From Agelaius tricolor (lineage: Eukaryota; Chordata; Aves; Passeriformes; Icteridae): a stretch of 64,000 nucleotides of DNA. The translations under genes were made by a program, and so were the position numbers. The stretch spans positions 8,763,501 to 8,827,500 of the forward strand of contig JALJCS010000029.1 of the NCBI GenBank assembly GCA_023055355.1, written 5' to 3'. The notes below the pieces were generated by a model, which was not told where the DNA came from, searched no databases, and was given only the letters and a program-made list of their open reading frames with translations. How positions within the stretch are numbered: position 1 is the first letter of the stretch; each line of letters begins with the position of its first letter. Below are positions 1 to 23,739 of the stretch, piece by piece.

Positions 1-377
1 TGACGTGGAGAAAAGCGTCGCTAATCGAAACTCGGAAAGCCGGTGGGGACTTGAGCTTTCAGATTGCGGCTGTGCTCCTATTTCATTCCCCCAGAAGAGA
101 AGACTCGCGGCAGCAGCCGTGAGTTTTCCGGGCCGTTCAGGCCCGGCAGGCCCGGGGCGGAGCAGCGGGCGGGGTGTGCGCCGCGGCTCGGGCGGCGCCG
201 CCGGGCCGCGGGGGGCGCGCGCGCTCCGCCGCGCCGGAAGGAAAGAGGCGGCGGCGGGTGCGCGTGCGGTGCCGCGGGGGTGCGGCGGGGCCACGTGCAC
301 CCGGTGCCGCGAGCGGGGCAGCGCCGCGGCCCGCTCGCCATGCCCGCCGCGCTGCCGTGAGCCCCGCGCTCTGTGCC
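1..377 (+). promoter_or_regulatory. C2CD2L: CpG-island promoter and 5' UTR of C2CD2L
   Basis: Very GC- and CpG-rich sequence runs from about 120 through the start codon at 378 and into exon 1, ending near 700. A CRE-like TGACGTGG sits at the left edge. There is no TATA box, as is usual for CpG-island promoters. In human the neighbour upstream of C2CD2L is DPAGT1 on the opposite strand, so this island may be bidirectional, but that gene would lie outside the window. The transcription start site is not determined. Confidence 0.7.
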
Positions 378-12984
<12,607 letters not shown>

Positions 12985-14203
12985 AGGAGGGAGAAGCCCA
13001 TTGGAAAGATTTCTCAGAGATTGTTTTCTAGTCTCTTGTCTTCCCACTCCATGGTATCTGTGACTTGCAGTCCAGTTCTTTCCAACCTTGGCTGAGGGAA
13101 GACACCCCAGTGCTTTATGCCGTTTGGGGAGCGGAGGTGGCAAACCCGGGACTTAGGTTGTTTGGCTGCCTTGGCTTAGCCTTCTCTGCTTGTTGCACCC
13201 TACTGTGCTCTCCCAGAAAATCCAGGTGGCATGCTAATCCCCCTGGGGGTTCCAGGAACTGTAGAAATGACTCCGTGTGTGTCATCAGGTGCCTCATGGA
13301 AACGGGGGGCAGGTCTCTCAAGTGGCAACCTTCAGAGTTAAAATCAAGAAACTACTGGGTTAGCTACAGGGCCAAGAAGTGTGAGATGTAGCCTCATTCA
13401 GGTCTTCTAGTGACAGAGAATGATGCAGTCACTGATGATCTAAACGCTGCTATTGCTTGTGCTCGGTGCAGAGGCTGTAACTTGAGGTGTGCTGCGGGGT
13501 GATGTGTTCCTGAGCTGTGAGCTCTCAGAAGACAGCTGTCAGCTGTCAGAGTTGTGGTCCTCCATCTGGCTCTGCCATTGGAACAGTGTCTGGTTCAGAC
13601 AGCTCTGAGGAACCCCTGTTTTCTGTGCTCTGTTGGTGAAGGAAGAAGTCTCTAAGAAGAAGGAAGTTTTAACTACTGTATAAGTTTTCATAGAAGCCTG
13701 AGCCTTCGCAAGAATGCCCGGTCAGTGCTGTCGGTTCTGCCACCCTGTGCAGCCACCCCGTGACACAACGCTCCTTCCACATCTGTGTTCTTGAACAGGG
13801 AAGGGCATGTACTGAATGCACACACCAGCTATTGTATGAGCAGATCCCTTAGTCTTGGGGGTTATTGGGGATGTTGCCAAAGGGCTGCCAGGCTGTCTTC
13901 CAGACCTGCCGAGTGTCCAGTCTCGTGCTGTCATGGCTCTCATGCCAAGGACTGGCACCATGCTGGGGATGGATGGCAAGGAATGTAGTGAAGGGCAGTC
14001 TAATGGGGAGCCTGAAGGGGCTTGCACATGGCAGAAAGAGGCAAGAGTTTACATATTGTCACTGATGGGTTTCCTTTAGTAGAGGGAATCTTTCTGGATT
14101 GTATTTGGTATTTCCTTTCTTCTCGCAAACACGGTCCCCTCTGTTCAAACAGAGGACATTTCTGCAGCAGGTACTTGCAGAGAGGGAGAAGTGTGCAGGG
14201 GAA

Positions 14204-14209
14204 AATAAA
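14204..14209 (+). terminator. C2CD2L: Candidate proximal polyadenylation signal
   Basis: AATAAA inside GGGGAAAATAAAATCCC, 1.2 kb past the stop. It would give a 3' UTR closer to mammalian length than the distal site. No strong GU-rich element follows at once. Confidence 0.3.
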
Positions 14210-17200
14210 ATCCCTGTGCAGGAGGAGACTGTCCTTCTAGAGAAACAGTTGTCCGGTCTCCTGGCCCATACACGTTTTATCTATAATATTCCCAGAAGTT
14301 TCCTTCAGATAGCACATAACAATGCTCTTTGGAGATACACTCATGTCCTGTCAACATGCCTGGTTTGAGAGACACCTCCTGCTATCCTGTGGGTTGTTGA
14401 GCTAAGGAGGTAGGACAGAGGGGAGGAAAAACCTCATGGAAGAGCTATTTCCCAGGCCTGACTGGATTCTCTAGTTCTGCTCTTCCATCAGAGTATCTCC
14501 TGTGGTAGTGTCTGCTGCCCTTCCATGTACAGGATGCTGCCAACTGAAAAAGCAGTTCTCTTGATGGCGCAGGTTAAATGTGTTTCTTGAAAGGACAAAC
14601 CCTGACTTGCTGATACTGCTGCCGTGTGCCATTTCCAAGGACCAGAACGTGTTTGGTGTGCTGCAGCAAAAGGATTTACGGGTGGCTGTTTCTTGCGAAT
14701 TTGTACAGGTGGGGAAGGCCAGAGTTTCCAAGGGTTGTAACTGAAAGTGCCTGTGTGTGCTAGCAGGAGGGACTCCTGGCTGTTTTTCCTGCTGATTCCT
14801 CACATGATTGGGCATGTATGAATCTGAAAAATCGTATTGGTTCAGCTGGCTGACCAGGAATCTCTACGTCTGTTTTGGTCTGTGAGTCTTTGTTGTTCTC
14901 AAACTCTGTCATATCTTTTATCCTTTGTTTCTTTGTCCCTTGTCCGCATAGCACTGTGGCTTTGTTTGCACTTCCATGCACTATGGATGCCAGAGAACTC
15001 GCTGTTTCTCACTGAGAATGATTTTCCTTGATGTCAGTGACTGGTTTGCACTACAGTGCCATTAGAACTTGGTCATCTGTAGCTTGCCTATAGCAATCCA
15101 GCCACCGATTTCACATCACCTTCTTTTGCTGGGTTGGTGCCGTGTGGTGCTGTCACATGCGGTCTGACGCACCCTTGTTCTCAAAGTCTCGGAGCTTGGT
15201 TTTTGGATTTTATTTATTCATTAGGACACCATCTCAAGGTACTAAACCATGAAGATTTGAATCCAGACAGCACCACTTCTCTGGCAGGAGACTGTGAAGC
15301 CTTGCACTAGAAATGCTGGTTTGAGCAGAAGATCCTATGGCATTTCAGTTGTAGGTTAGTCAAGGACCTACCATGAGTCTCATTTGCTAGTCCTGTGTTC
15401 TTTTCTTTAAACTGTAAGAGCTTGAGCTGTCTTGGTGTGGAGCGGCTGGAGGTGAACACCGTTCACCGTTCTTCGGAATCGGGGATCTGAGGCTCATGTA
15501 CACAAAGGAGGACTGTGAGGGCTTGCCAACGTTGTCCTTGTCACTGTAGACTGGAGGCAGAAAAGGCAAGGTTTCTGTCTGACAAACACATACCTAGATT
15601 CTTGACCAGCATATTTTGGTCCGGCTTGTAGGAGGAGGTGATAGGAAAGGGAGTTAAACAGAAGCTCAAGCTACTCACTGGCCTTGGGGACCCTTTCTAG
15701 CTATGTTAAATGGGCAGTTCCTGTCATACATCTGTGGCTTTCCTGTTTTGTTCCTGGTTTGTTGGCTCCAGGCTATGCCTGCCAGTGACTTGCAGAGATA
15801 CAGTTTTTGATTTTGAACTTGATGTGGCGGAAGACATCTGGACTGTGTTTGGCCAAGCGAATGGTACATGGGAAGCATGCCGGTAGGGGCATATCTTCCC
15901 TTGAATTTTTAGCAGTGTTTTTTTACCATTGGCAGTAAATTGTGCTGCAAATCAGTATCTGGTTAAACGGCTTGCAAAGGAAAGGGATGTTGTCAAGTGC
16001 TGGCAGAGCACATCTTCAAATATTAGGTCCTACATCTGCTTGTGTTTCCTAGAAGAGATGTATTTTCTGACATTTTGTTGCTTCTCAAAGTTGCACAGCA
16101 TAGGAGTGCTATTGTAACCTTTTGTCTTCTTTTGAATGTTCTCTGTAAGTCCAGACTGGTTTTCATGGTGTTTGTCAAAAGTACTGTTTGAGGAACAGAG
16201 GGGATAGCAGGGTATGGGTCTGCTGTGTCCAATGGAAATTTTTTGGTTCTGATACTCTCCTCATTAAACGTGTTGATCTTTCCTCTTCTTATCTGAGCAA
16301 GGCTTTCTTTCTGGCCCACAAAGATGTTTTCATCCCCCGGAGAGTAGGTGCCGTTTTTTTTTAATCCTGACTTTAAGAGCACGGGTTCCTGGTTCCTCAA
16401 AGGCATGAATGGTAATGAATTCACCTCGTGGTGGAGGTGTGGTTATTGGTGTGAGAAACAATTTGTCTATTCTGATTTTCTCAGATGGAAAGAGAAGGTC
16501 ACACAGGGTTCTCCAGAAGCTGCAAAGATGAAGTCCCCAGGAATCTCCCCCCACAGAATGGCTGCTTTAAGAAACCTCTTTTGTATTTAATGTATTCTGT
16601 GTTTCTGGCTTTAGGACAGAAGAAATGCTATTTGAAATCTACTTTCCCTGTTAAACTTCTTCCAGATACCTGTGCCCTTGCCTTGGTGGTGCTGTGGGCT
16701 CTGTGGCATTTCATAATGCTTGAGACCACAGAGTAACCCCATGAAGGGCACAGGCCACCATCAAAATTTTTAAGCTCGAATGATCTGCAGTTGGCAGATT
16801 GTTGTCTCAGGGTAGGCTCGCTTTTTGCACCTTGTGAAATTGGTCCTTGACCAAATATATGGTGGAAAAGGAACAGCAGAGCAGTGGGCTTGAATGCGTG
16901 GAGGCTTCAGCCTGCATATGAGGGCCTGCTTTCCAGATGCTGTGTTTTCCTACTGGCTGCACAAGCAGAACACTTGACTTGTACATGAAGCCAAAGCAGG
17001 CATTTTGTTGAGATTATTTTGGGTTTTTGTTTGTTTTGGTTTGCTTGGAGGGTTTTTTGGTTTATAAGGGGTTTCTTGTTTGTTTGTGGGTTTTGTTTGT
17101 TAGTTTCCTATTTTGGCTGAACAGATTTCCTAGAATTTACCTGTGTATTTTCACTTCTCTGAAGAAAATAGATTTACGTTAGCTGAAAGCTGTAACTATG

Positions 17201-17452
17201 CTTGTAAGTATATTTCAGTCTAGATAAATCTTCTCCCTATGCTTAGGGGCAAGGCTGTTTAGGAGCGTCATCATCCACAAAGCCCTCGGTGTTGGCCCAC
17301 GAGAGATATCCTCTTGAGTCAGTGGAAAGCAGACACAGGAAAAAATGAAGGGAACCTCAAAACCTCAGTGTTCTGAGGTTGCCATAGGATTTAACATGAT
17401 GGATGTCTGAGGCCAGAGGAATTGGGTGCATGGATGTGTATTTGCACGTGCT

Positions 17453-17478
17453 TATAATTAGAGCATACTCTAATTATA
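17453..17478. repeat. Perfect 11-bp-arm palindrome
   Basis: TATAATTAGAG at 17453-17463 is the reverse complement of CTCTAATTATA at 17468-17478, with a 4-base loop. It lies in the C2CD2L 3' flank. No known element is associated. Confidence 0.6.
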
Positions 17479-18247
17479 GAGTATGTGGTGCAAAGTGACT
17501 GAGGACGACAATGCCGATAGATGGGACAGGAGAGTGGCCTTACCAGCTTCTGTGGCATTCATACCCATTTATTGCACAGACTTATGCAGGAGCAGACCTG
17601 AGCAAGCAAGTCCAATTCCTGCCCCTGCAAGCACCCTCATGCAGCTTATGCAGTTGAGGGTGGGGTTTTAGGCAGCTTGACTGAAATGGGGAAGAGCAAG
17701 GGGAGACTACTTACCTGGAGAGCAAGTTCAGTGAAGGGGAATGTAATGAAAGCTTCTTCCAACCACAGGCAAGTGCTATTTTTAGATTAGAACTGGGCGT
17801 CTGGCAAATGTTCTTGTTAAAGCAATGATGTAGTTTCTCTTGGGACATTGTTTGCTAAACCTACAGAGAAGTAATTTCTGAGTAGCCGTGGAGATGCTTG
17901 AGTGTTTGGAGGGTTGTAGTTTGTGGTCTTTTGGCATTGTTCTCTCCATCCCAACTCCCCTACTGCAAGGTCACGGTGAGTCTCAGGGTAGAGTAACAGT
18001 CCCAGCATTGGTCAAACTTCTGGCAAAGGTGTGCTTGTGATCTCACAGCTCCTTCTACAGGCATGACTGCTTCACATCACCTTTCCTTGCTTTGTAAGGT
18101 ACTGGACCAAATACCCACACGGAATTTGAATTAACACCCTTCCTTGTGTGTGCTCTCTTGTACTTTGATGCGTTCTGTCTGGGTGGATTATTTTGACCCC
18201 ACATTGTTCAGGTGGGAAAGAATTGGAACTGTGTAGCTAATAATGAA

Positions 18248-18253
18248 AATAAA
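18248..18253 (+). terminator. C2CD2L: Candidate distal polyadenylation signal of C2CD2L
   Basis: AATAAA in GAAAATAAAACTAC, followed within 30-60 bases by T-rich and TGTG sequence. It is the last signal before repeats start at about 18.36 kb, so it likely marks the end of unique chromosomal sequence. Confidence 0.5.
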
Positions 18254-18364
18254 ACTACATATGACTAAATGAAGTTCTTGCACCTTTGTAAATCTCAAAG
18301 AAGAATTCTATTGCTGTGTAATGGCTGAATCTGTTAACTTATTAAACCACATGAAAATCAAAAC

Positions 18365-18610
18365 CTGAGTCTGATGTCATACTTGGTGTAGTGCTGTGTA
18401 TTTCCCTCCAACCTGTCCCTGAGTGGCCGGCTGGCTCCTGAAATTCTGCATTCTGCAGGATGCCTCCCAGACCCAAGCTGGCACCAGTGGCAACTCGGGC
18501 TAGTTTGACAGTGCCAAGTGGCTTCTGCAATCTGCCATCAGGAACCTGAGCTGGTGAGTTTTGTTTGCCAGGGAAAAAAGCTGGAGTTGGCGTTCAGGTA
18601 CCTGTGGTGC
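18365..18610 (+). repeat. Subtelomeric ~190-bp repeat, first copy
   Basis: Contains the unit hallmarks: GGCCGGCTGGCTCCTGAAAT, the CCAAGCTGGCACCAGTGGCA stretch, CTGCCATCAGGAACCTG and GCCAGGGAAAA. The same order recurs at 19.83-20.16 kb and 20.62-20.79 kb. This is the first clearly subtelomeric sequence after C2CD2L. Confidence 0.75.
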
Positions 18611-18739
18611 TAAGTGGGTGGCCGTCTGCTGGGGTTCTGAAATCCAGGTCGCCCCTGGATTTCATCCCTCACTTCCTCCACTGCCCACCGGTCATTCCCT
18701 ACAGCAGCATGTGGGAGGCCTAACACAGTCTTTGGGATG

Positions 18740-19830
18740 ACACGCAGACATTGCGGGCTGAGGGGCAAATATGGGGCGGGGGGGGTTGACAGGTCGAGAG
18801 CTGACACTGAGGGTTAGGGGTGCAAAGGACACAGGGTACCAGGTAGGGTTGGGGTACAGGTGCAACTGTAATGGTGGGACAGCCCCAGGACTCTCCCAGC
18901 AGGTGCAGGCAATTACCCTAATTAGAAATGATGTTTGGAGGCCACAGAGTTACAGGTAGGAGTTGAACAGTTTTTTAGGGTTTTTTTTTTTTTTGTTTTT
19001 TTCAGGGATTTTAAAGGATATTTTAGGGGATTTTTTGCAGGAGTTTTTTAGGAATTCTCTGGGAATGTTTAGGATACATTTAGGGCTTTTTCAGGGCTTT
19101 TAAAAGAATTTAGGGTGTTTTAAGGGCTGTCTTAGTAGTAATTGGAAGTGTTAGGGGTGTTTTTGGGTATCCTTGGGGCTTTTTTAGGACTGCTTAAAAG
19201 CTTTTAGGGCTTTTTGAGGAGTATTGAGGGTATATGGAGGACTTTTTTTAGGACTAGGGTATTTCTAAGGTTTTTGGGGGAATTTTTAGGGTTTTTTTTA
19301 GAGTCTTATCAGGGCATTTTAAAGATTTAAGGGGTATTAGAGCTCTTTTAGGATTCTTTAAGGATTTTTTAAAAGTTCTTTGGGATTTTTAGAGGTGTTT
19401 TAGGGGCATTTTAAAAGTAGGGTATTTTTAGTGTATTCTGAGGCTATTTTTAGGTTTCTGTGGGGTGTTTAGGACACTTTGAAAACTAGGGCTTTTTTAG
19501 GGAATTGATAGGCTTTTTTTAGGGTCCTTTCAGGGCATGACAGAGGCTGAGGGGTACTGTGGGGGCTTGAGGGTGGCAGAGGCTGGGAGCTGAGGGAAGA
19601 GCAGGGAGAGGGCACAGTGGGTGGCAGGGGCAGCTGGAGGGTGACACTGAGAAGCTGGGGGCTGAGGAGCAAAGAAGAGGGATTAAGGGTGACACACAGG
19701 AGCTGAGGGGCAGCTGAGAGGGGCCTCGAGGGGCACAGGGGGGGCTTGAGGGTGACAGACGGAGCCTGAGGGGCATAGGGGGGGCTTGAGGGTGACAGAC
19801 AGAGCCTGAGGGCTGCTTGGCAAAAGGAAA
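18740..19830 (+). repeat. Subtelomeric block with T-rich degenerate TTTTAGGG tract, copy 1
   Basis: A G-rich lead-in containing GGTTAGGGGT and GGTAGGGTTGGGG is followed at 18960-19535 by hundreds of bases of TTTTAGGG/TTTTTAGGA/CTTTTTCAGGGCTTT variants. It ends in a G-rich segment of GGCTTGAGGGTGACAGA repeats. The same order of parts is found at 43.25-44.38 kb, and a truncated version at 33.52-33.75 kb. Confidence 0.8.
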
Positions 19831-20157
19831 AGGGTTGGTGTTCAGGGGCCTGTGGCCTGGAGGGGCCGGCTGGCTCCTGAAATTCCGCAATACGCAGGAT
19901 CTTTCCCAGACCCAAGCTGGCACCAGTGGCAACTCGGGCTGGTTTGACAGTGCCAAGTGGCTCCTGCAATCTGCCATCAGTAACCTGGTATGGTGAGTTT
20001 TGCTTGCCAGGGAAAAGGGCTGGTGTTTGTGTTCGCGGGCCTGTGGCCCGGAGTGGCCTGCTGCCTGCCGAAATTCCACTTTGTGAAATATGCCTCCCAG
20101 AGCCAAGCTGTCACCAGTGCCAACTCCAGGTACTTTGATAGTGCCAAGCGCCTCCTG
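19831..20157 (+). repeat. Subtelomeric ~190-bp repeat, about two copies
   Basis: GGGCCTGTGGCC motifs at about 19847 and 20038 give a period near 190. The second copy is interrupted after GCGCCTCCTGC at about 20157 by LTR-like sequence, and the unit resumes at about 20618. Confidence 0.75.
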
Positions 20158-20617
20158 CTGCTTTGCGGAGATAATCAAAACTCCACAACTTTTGTGAAAG
20201 TTGTAAAGCCAGTATATTTATTATTACAGCGCCGGATGTGTGTGGGAATCATTCCCCTAAAATGACATGCATACCTCTGGGAACTTCAGGTCCCTTTTTA
20301 TCCCCCTCTCAAATACATGTGCATACAATTTCACAATAGGTCCATGCATATTCATTTTTACATATTTTGCGTGACATTTGCTGCTAATTCTTTATCAGAA
20401 AGAATTCCTAGGTCAGGTTGACCTGCTCTCACAGCAGTCTCTCTGTATCCCCCCCTTATCTCTGTCCTTCTTCACTGAAGCAGTTTCTCTGAGCCTAGGC
20501 TTTGCAGTCAGGCTAAATAGCTATGTTTTCTAACCACAGACTCAACTCAAAAATGTACATTTCACCTAAATCAAAATGGATTTGTACCCTGGAAAATTTC
20601 CACTCTGCCTCACTACA
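20158..20617 (-). mobile_element. Solo LTR-like insertion in the 190-bp repeat
   Basis: About 460 bp of unrelated AT-rich sequence splits a 190-bp unit. The uninterrupted copies read CTCCTGCAATCTGCCATCAG, whereas here CTCCTGC and AACTGCCATCAGG flank the insert. The content (ATTATTACAGCGCCGG, GACATGCATACC, TTTGCGTGACATTTGCTGC, AGGTCAGGTTGACCTGCTC) resembles avian retroviral LTRs as I remember them. Orientation is a guess. No clear target duplication was found. Confidence 0.5.
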
Positions 20618-20790
20618 AACTGCCATCAGGAACCTGGGCTGGTGAGTTTTATTTGCCAGGGAAAAGGGCCAGTGCTGGTGTTCAGGGGCCCGTGGCCCAG
20701 AGCGGCCGGCTGCACGCTAAAAATTGTGCATTGTGCCAAATATCTCCCGGACCCAAGGTGCCACCATCGCAAAGTCAGGCTGCCTTGTGA
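20618..20790 (+). repeat. Subtelomeric ~190-bp repeat, last copy
   Basis: Resumes after the LTR-like insert with CTGCCATCAGGAACCTGGGC and carries GGCCCGTGGCCC and GGCCGGCTG before fading into segmental duplication block I. Confidence 0.7.
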
Positions 20791-21479
20791 GTCTTAATTG
20801 CCTCCTGCAAACCTTCCCCAGCTGTCCCTCATTGTCAAGGGTTTTGATTGAGGGAAAAATTTCTCTTTTTTCATTGCTGGAGGGATTTAAATTGAGGAGA
20901 ACCCTTCTTTTAACAATATTTTTGGAGAATAAATTAAAGGGTAGAATTGGTTTATTTGCCATTTTATCAGTTTCACTGGAGCTAACTGCCCTGGTTTCTC
21001 ATTTTTACAGGTTCACTTGAAGGAAGCTCTGTCTTTTTCAGCATTTTAAGGATTTAAATATTCATTTCTGGGCACTTCTTTCTGTGCCTTTGGAGCAGCT
21101 ATCTCAGAGAAGGGTGAGCCTGGCATATATCTAACCCTTACTTTGCCCAGGAGGTTTTTTTTAACTTATTTTTGTTTATAATGCACCTAGTCCTAATTAG
21201 GAGTCTCAAGGAGACTTGGACTATATACATCATTAGTATTCTTCTCCACCCTACTTAGTGACACGTGATGTACTACTTAGTAATCACCAAGGAACATTTA
21301 TGTCAGTTAACAGCAAATAACCCAATTTATCTTTATAAAGTTTTACGTCTTAACAGTTTTCTGTTCTTCGACTCCAAGTAGCGGATGCAAAAAAGAAAGC
21401 GCTGTTATTTTCCCAAAGAGTTTTCTTCTACAACAAGCCCTTACTCACCTTGAATTTGAGTCAGAGGAGCCAAACAGTA

Positions 21480-21640
21480 GCAGCTGCTCTGAGGGCTTTT
21501 ATACCCGGTGGGATGAGCCCCCTCCCTTTTCCCGGGCATCATGGGAAGGAGAGGTGGGCACCATCAGGGGTATATTAACCCCAGCTTTTGCTGAGGGGGT
21601 TCATTCCTTCTCTGGGATGTGTGGGGATCAGAGCTCTCCT
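21480..21640 (+). promoter_or_regulatory. TATA-containing promoter-like segment, block I
   Basis: TTTTATAC at 21497-21504 and TATATTAA at 21571-21578, set in GC-rich sequence (CCCTTTTCCCGGGCATCATGGG) and followed by a pyrimidine-rich CTCTCCTCTCATTTCAG. The same arrangement is kept at 46.73-46.88 kb in block II although the flanks have diverged. If functional, it would drive transcription toward the telomere through the cassette units. No start site is proven. Confidence 0.45.
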
Positions 21641-21859
21641 CTCATTTCAGCAAAGAGGCTCTTTCAGCTTATCCCAGTGTGTTTTCAGTAGGTGTTTCTG
21701 GGCATCTCAAGCAACAGAGGCTTGGAAGATACTATGAAGAAAACAGCATAGAATACAGGGAGTATTTAAGTTCATGATTTTGGGTTTTGTGTTTAGGGGT
21801 GGTGAAGTGCATTTGCAATTTCAGGTTTTGTTCTTATTTTGTTTTGTATTTTCTTTTAG

Positions 21860-21984
21860 GAGGACTGCAGCTTCCAGAAATTCCAGGTTGTGTCAAGTAC
21901 AATACTTTTTTTCAGCAGATTCATCGTGTCACAGGAAGTGTCTGCCCAGTGTTAAAGATGATGTTTGAGAGATTGAGGCTTTTG
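21860..21984 (+). CDS. Exon-like segment with open frame, block I (putative)
   Basis: A strong acceptor (T-rich tract then TTTTAG) and donor (TTTTG/gtgagt) bound 125 bases. One phase is fully open and includes YNTFFQQIHRVTG and VLKMMFERLRLL. The block II copy (47095-47216) has lost one T in the run near 47137 and is frameshifted. I do not recognise the family. It lies about 290 bases after the TATA motif, so it could be the first spliced exon of the subtelomeric transcription unit. Coding status is unproven. Confidence 0.35.
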
Positions 21985-22327
21985 GTGAGTTAAGGATGTG
22001 ATTAGGAAAGGGAGGGTGAGCAGGTATCTGGTTAGGAGTTATTGGGGGGGGCGGGTGTTGAAGGCAGCAGGGTGAGAAAGGGTGTTTATTTGAGGCCCCC
22101 CCAAGGCTTTTCAGAAGCCAAGCAGAGGCATTCACATGTCTTACAGCACACAAGGTCGTCCACTACACTCACAGGAATGCCATTTCACTTTGCCTTTCTC
22201 TAACCCCGGTGGCACTCATAATAATGGGCACAGCCTTGGAATCAGGATGAAGCTGGAGCCTGAAGGCCCCAGGCACACTCAGGAGAGGGCAAGTAGCTGA
22301 CTTCAGTTTTGGTTTTCTTTATTGTAG

Positions 22328-22425
22328 CTGACCGAGAGGCTAACAGGCGATCACGGGGCCCTCTGAGGCAGACTCATTTCAGGTGCAACGTGGACCCTCA
22401 TCACCGATCATCCAAAAGATAAGTC
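22328..22425 (+). other. Conserved exon-like segment ending in TAA
   Basis: A splice-acceptor-like TTTATTGTAG precedes CTGACCGAGAGGCTAACAGG. The segment is nearly identical to 47601-47697 in block II, and one phase stays open to an AGATAA end. Its 3' part resembles the end of the terminal cassettes near 27.10 kb and 54.12 kb (CATCCAAAAG or TTCCAAAAG, then taagt and CGGGGCC). Confidence 0.35.
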
Positions 22426-22929
22426 GGGGGCCACGGCCTGGAGACGGGACAATGGGAGAGTAGTGGGTTGGGAGTTCTTGGGACAGATTTAAAAATTAGC
22501 AGAGGGAAAGGCAATCTTCTCCAAGGGGCCTCTTAGGACAGCTAAAGGGAGAGGCTCTACTTTTGATGGCAGCTTTCAGGCGGGCAGCGCAGAACAGTTC
22601 CGGTCCACGTCGTGTTGTCCGGTGTGCCGTGTTACCTAGTGTGTCTTTGGGGTCCCTTTTCCCCTCGAGACCCTCACCACAAGCATGATGTGTTGTGTTT
22701 GTTGTCCCCCTGTTTGTCACGTTCCGTGTCACGGGTGTCTGCACGTATTTGTGCCGGAGCTGCTCTGCTCTGCCCTGCCGCATAGCCTGGTGCAAGAGGA
22801 CAAGTCCCAGGGACTTGCAGTTTGTGGGGTGTTGCCAGACTCTAGATGATATTCCTAGATAGACAGAAGATGTTTGGAGCTGTGAAGTTATCCTGCAGCC
22901 CTTTGACTTTTGTCCTCACTTTCTTTCAG

Positions 22930-23739
22930 ACGCAGAAGGATAAAATCCAGGGCAAAATCCATCCACCCATCCTGGGTGAGGAGGTTCCCCCGAGCAGGTC
23001 AGACACTGTTTGTCTCTGCAGGGGGAGTGTAAAGTGTGACTCTGTTACAGCACTGCTCTTTTTCTTTTTAGGAGGTAAAGCTGGATATCAGCAGTCAAGG
23101 TGAGGTGGGCAAGGTGGGCATTGAGTAGCGTACAGAAGCAGTTGTTATTGCTCAAGTCTCGCTTTCCGGTGCAACTCTAAGCATCTGTTCCTGGTTCTGC
23201 GCTTTAGGCAATCCACTCGGAGTACTCCGAGCCCCAGTCACCAACCGGCCGACGCGCCAGGTGTGCCGCTCTCCTGAGCGCTGCAGAAGTACCACGGGAC
23301 TCGTCAATGAAGCCTCTGCCCTTTCTATTTAAAGGTGTCACCAGGGTAGCCTTCAGCAATGGCCAAGGAGTTGTGGTGAGTCGGGGAAGTAGGGAGGAGG
23401 AGCGAGGGTCCGCTCAGGTTTCCGCAATGCCACATGACCTCGTCTCCTCTTACCCCAGGCTTACCCCGTGACAATGGCATCAGCCTTGGAGTGCGGCCGA
23501 AGCGTGCGGCCCCAGGAGCCGGGCATTCTTAGGAGCGAGGTGAGTGGCAGAATTGTTGGGCTTTGGCCAGTGTGCTGCAGAGATCATGCATTGATATTTG
23601 GATTTCTTTCACGTAGCTGACTAAGAAACAACAGGAAGTCGTTGAACAACAGTGCCAGCAGGAATTTCTGAGACGTCAAGGCCGCCTTCTTTTGTACATG
23701 ACCTGGACCGGCATCCCCAGATGCCTGAGAGATAAGTAG
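22930..23739 (+). CDS. Six-cassette open frame, unit A1 (putative subtelomeric gene)
   Basis: Six short exon-like cassettes, each with a pyrimidine-AG entry and GT exit: 22930-22975, 23072-23099, 23208-23260, 23335-23375, 23459-23539, 23617-23739 (TAG). Their phases fit end to end, and a single frame of about 123 codons is open throughout, including GYQQSRQSTRSTPSPSHQP in cassettes 2-3 and LTKKQQEVVEQQCQQEFL in cassette 6. The same cassettes in units A2, B2 and B3 keep the same boundaries and phase. I recognise no domain; the protein would be hydrophilic and Gln/Ser/Arg-rich. There is no clear initiator ATG, so upstream exons would be needed. It may be a decayed gene or a noncoding spliced RNA. 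Confidence 0.35.

Larger units (their letters stand above)
12985..18275 (+). other. C2CD2L: Long 3' UTR / downstream flank of C2CD2L
   Basis: No coding motif is visible from the stop codon to about 18.28 kb. Composition stays like the upstream introns and lacks the subtelomeric repeats that begin at about 18.36 kb. Two AATAAA signals fit alternative 3' ends: 14204-14209 (UTR about 1.2 kb) and 18248-18253 (UTR about 5.3 kb, followed by T/GT-rich sequence). Which is used cannot be told. A T/G-rich low-complexity patch lies at 17010-17105. The human downstream neighbour HINFP is not seen here. Confidence 0.5.

Noticed and set aside
18342..20178. Similar minus-strand frames in the 190-bp repeat (MQKPLGTVKLARVATGASLG type)
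   Set aside because: Similarity comes from the shared DNA repeat. The frames are interrupted and extend into low-complexity Pro/Ser sequence.
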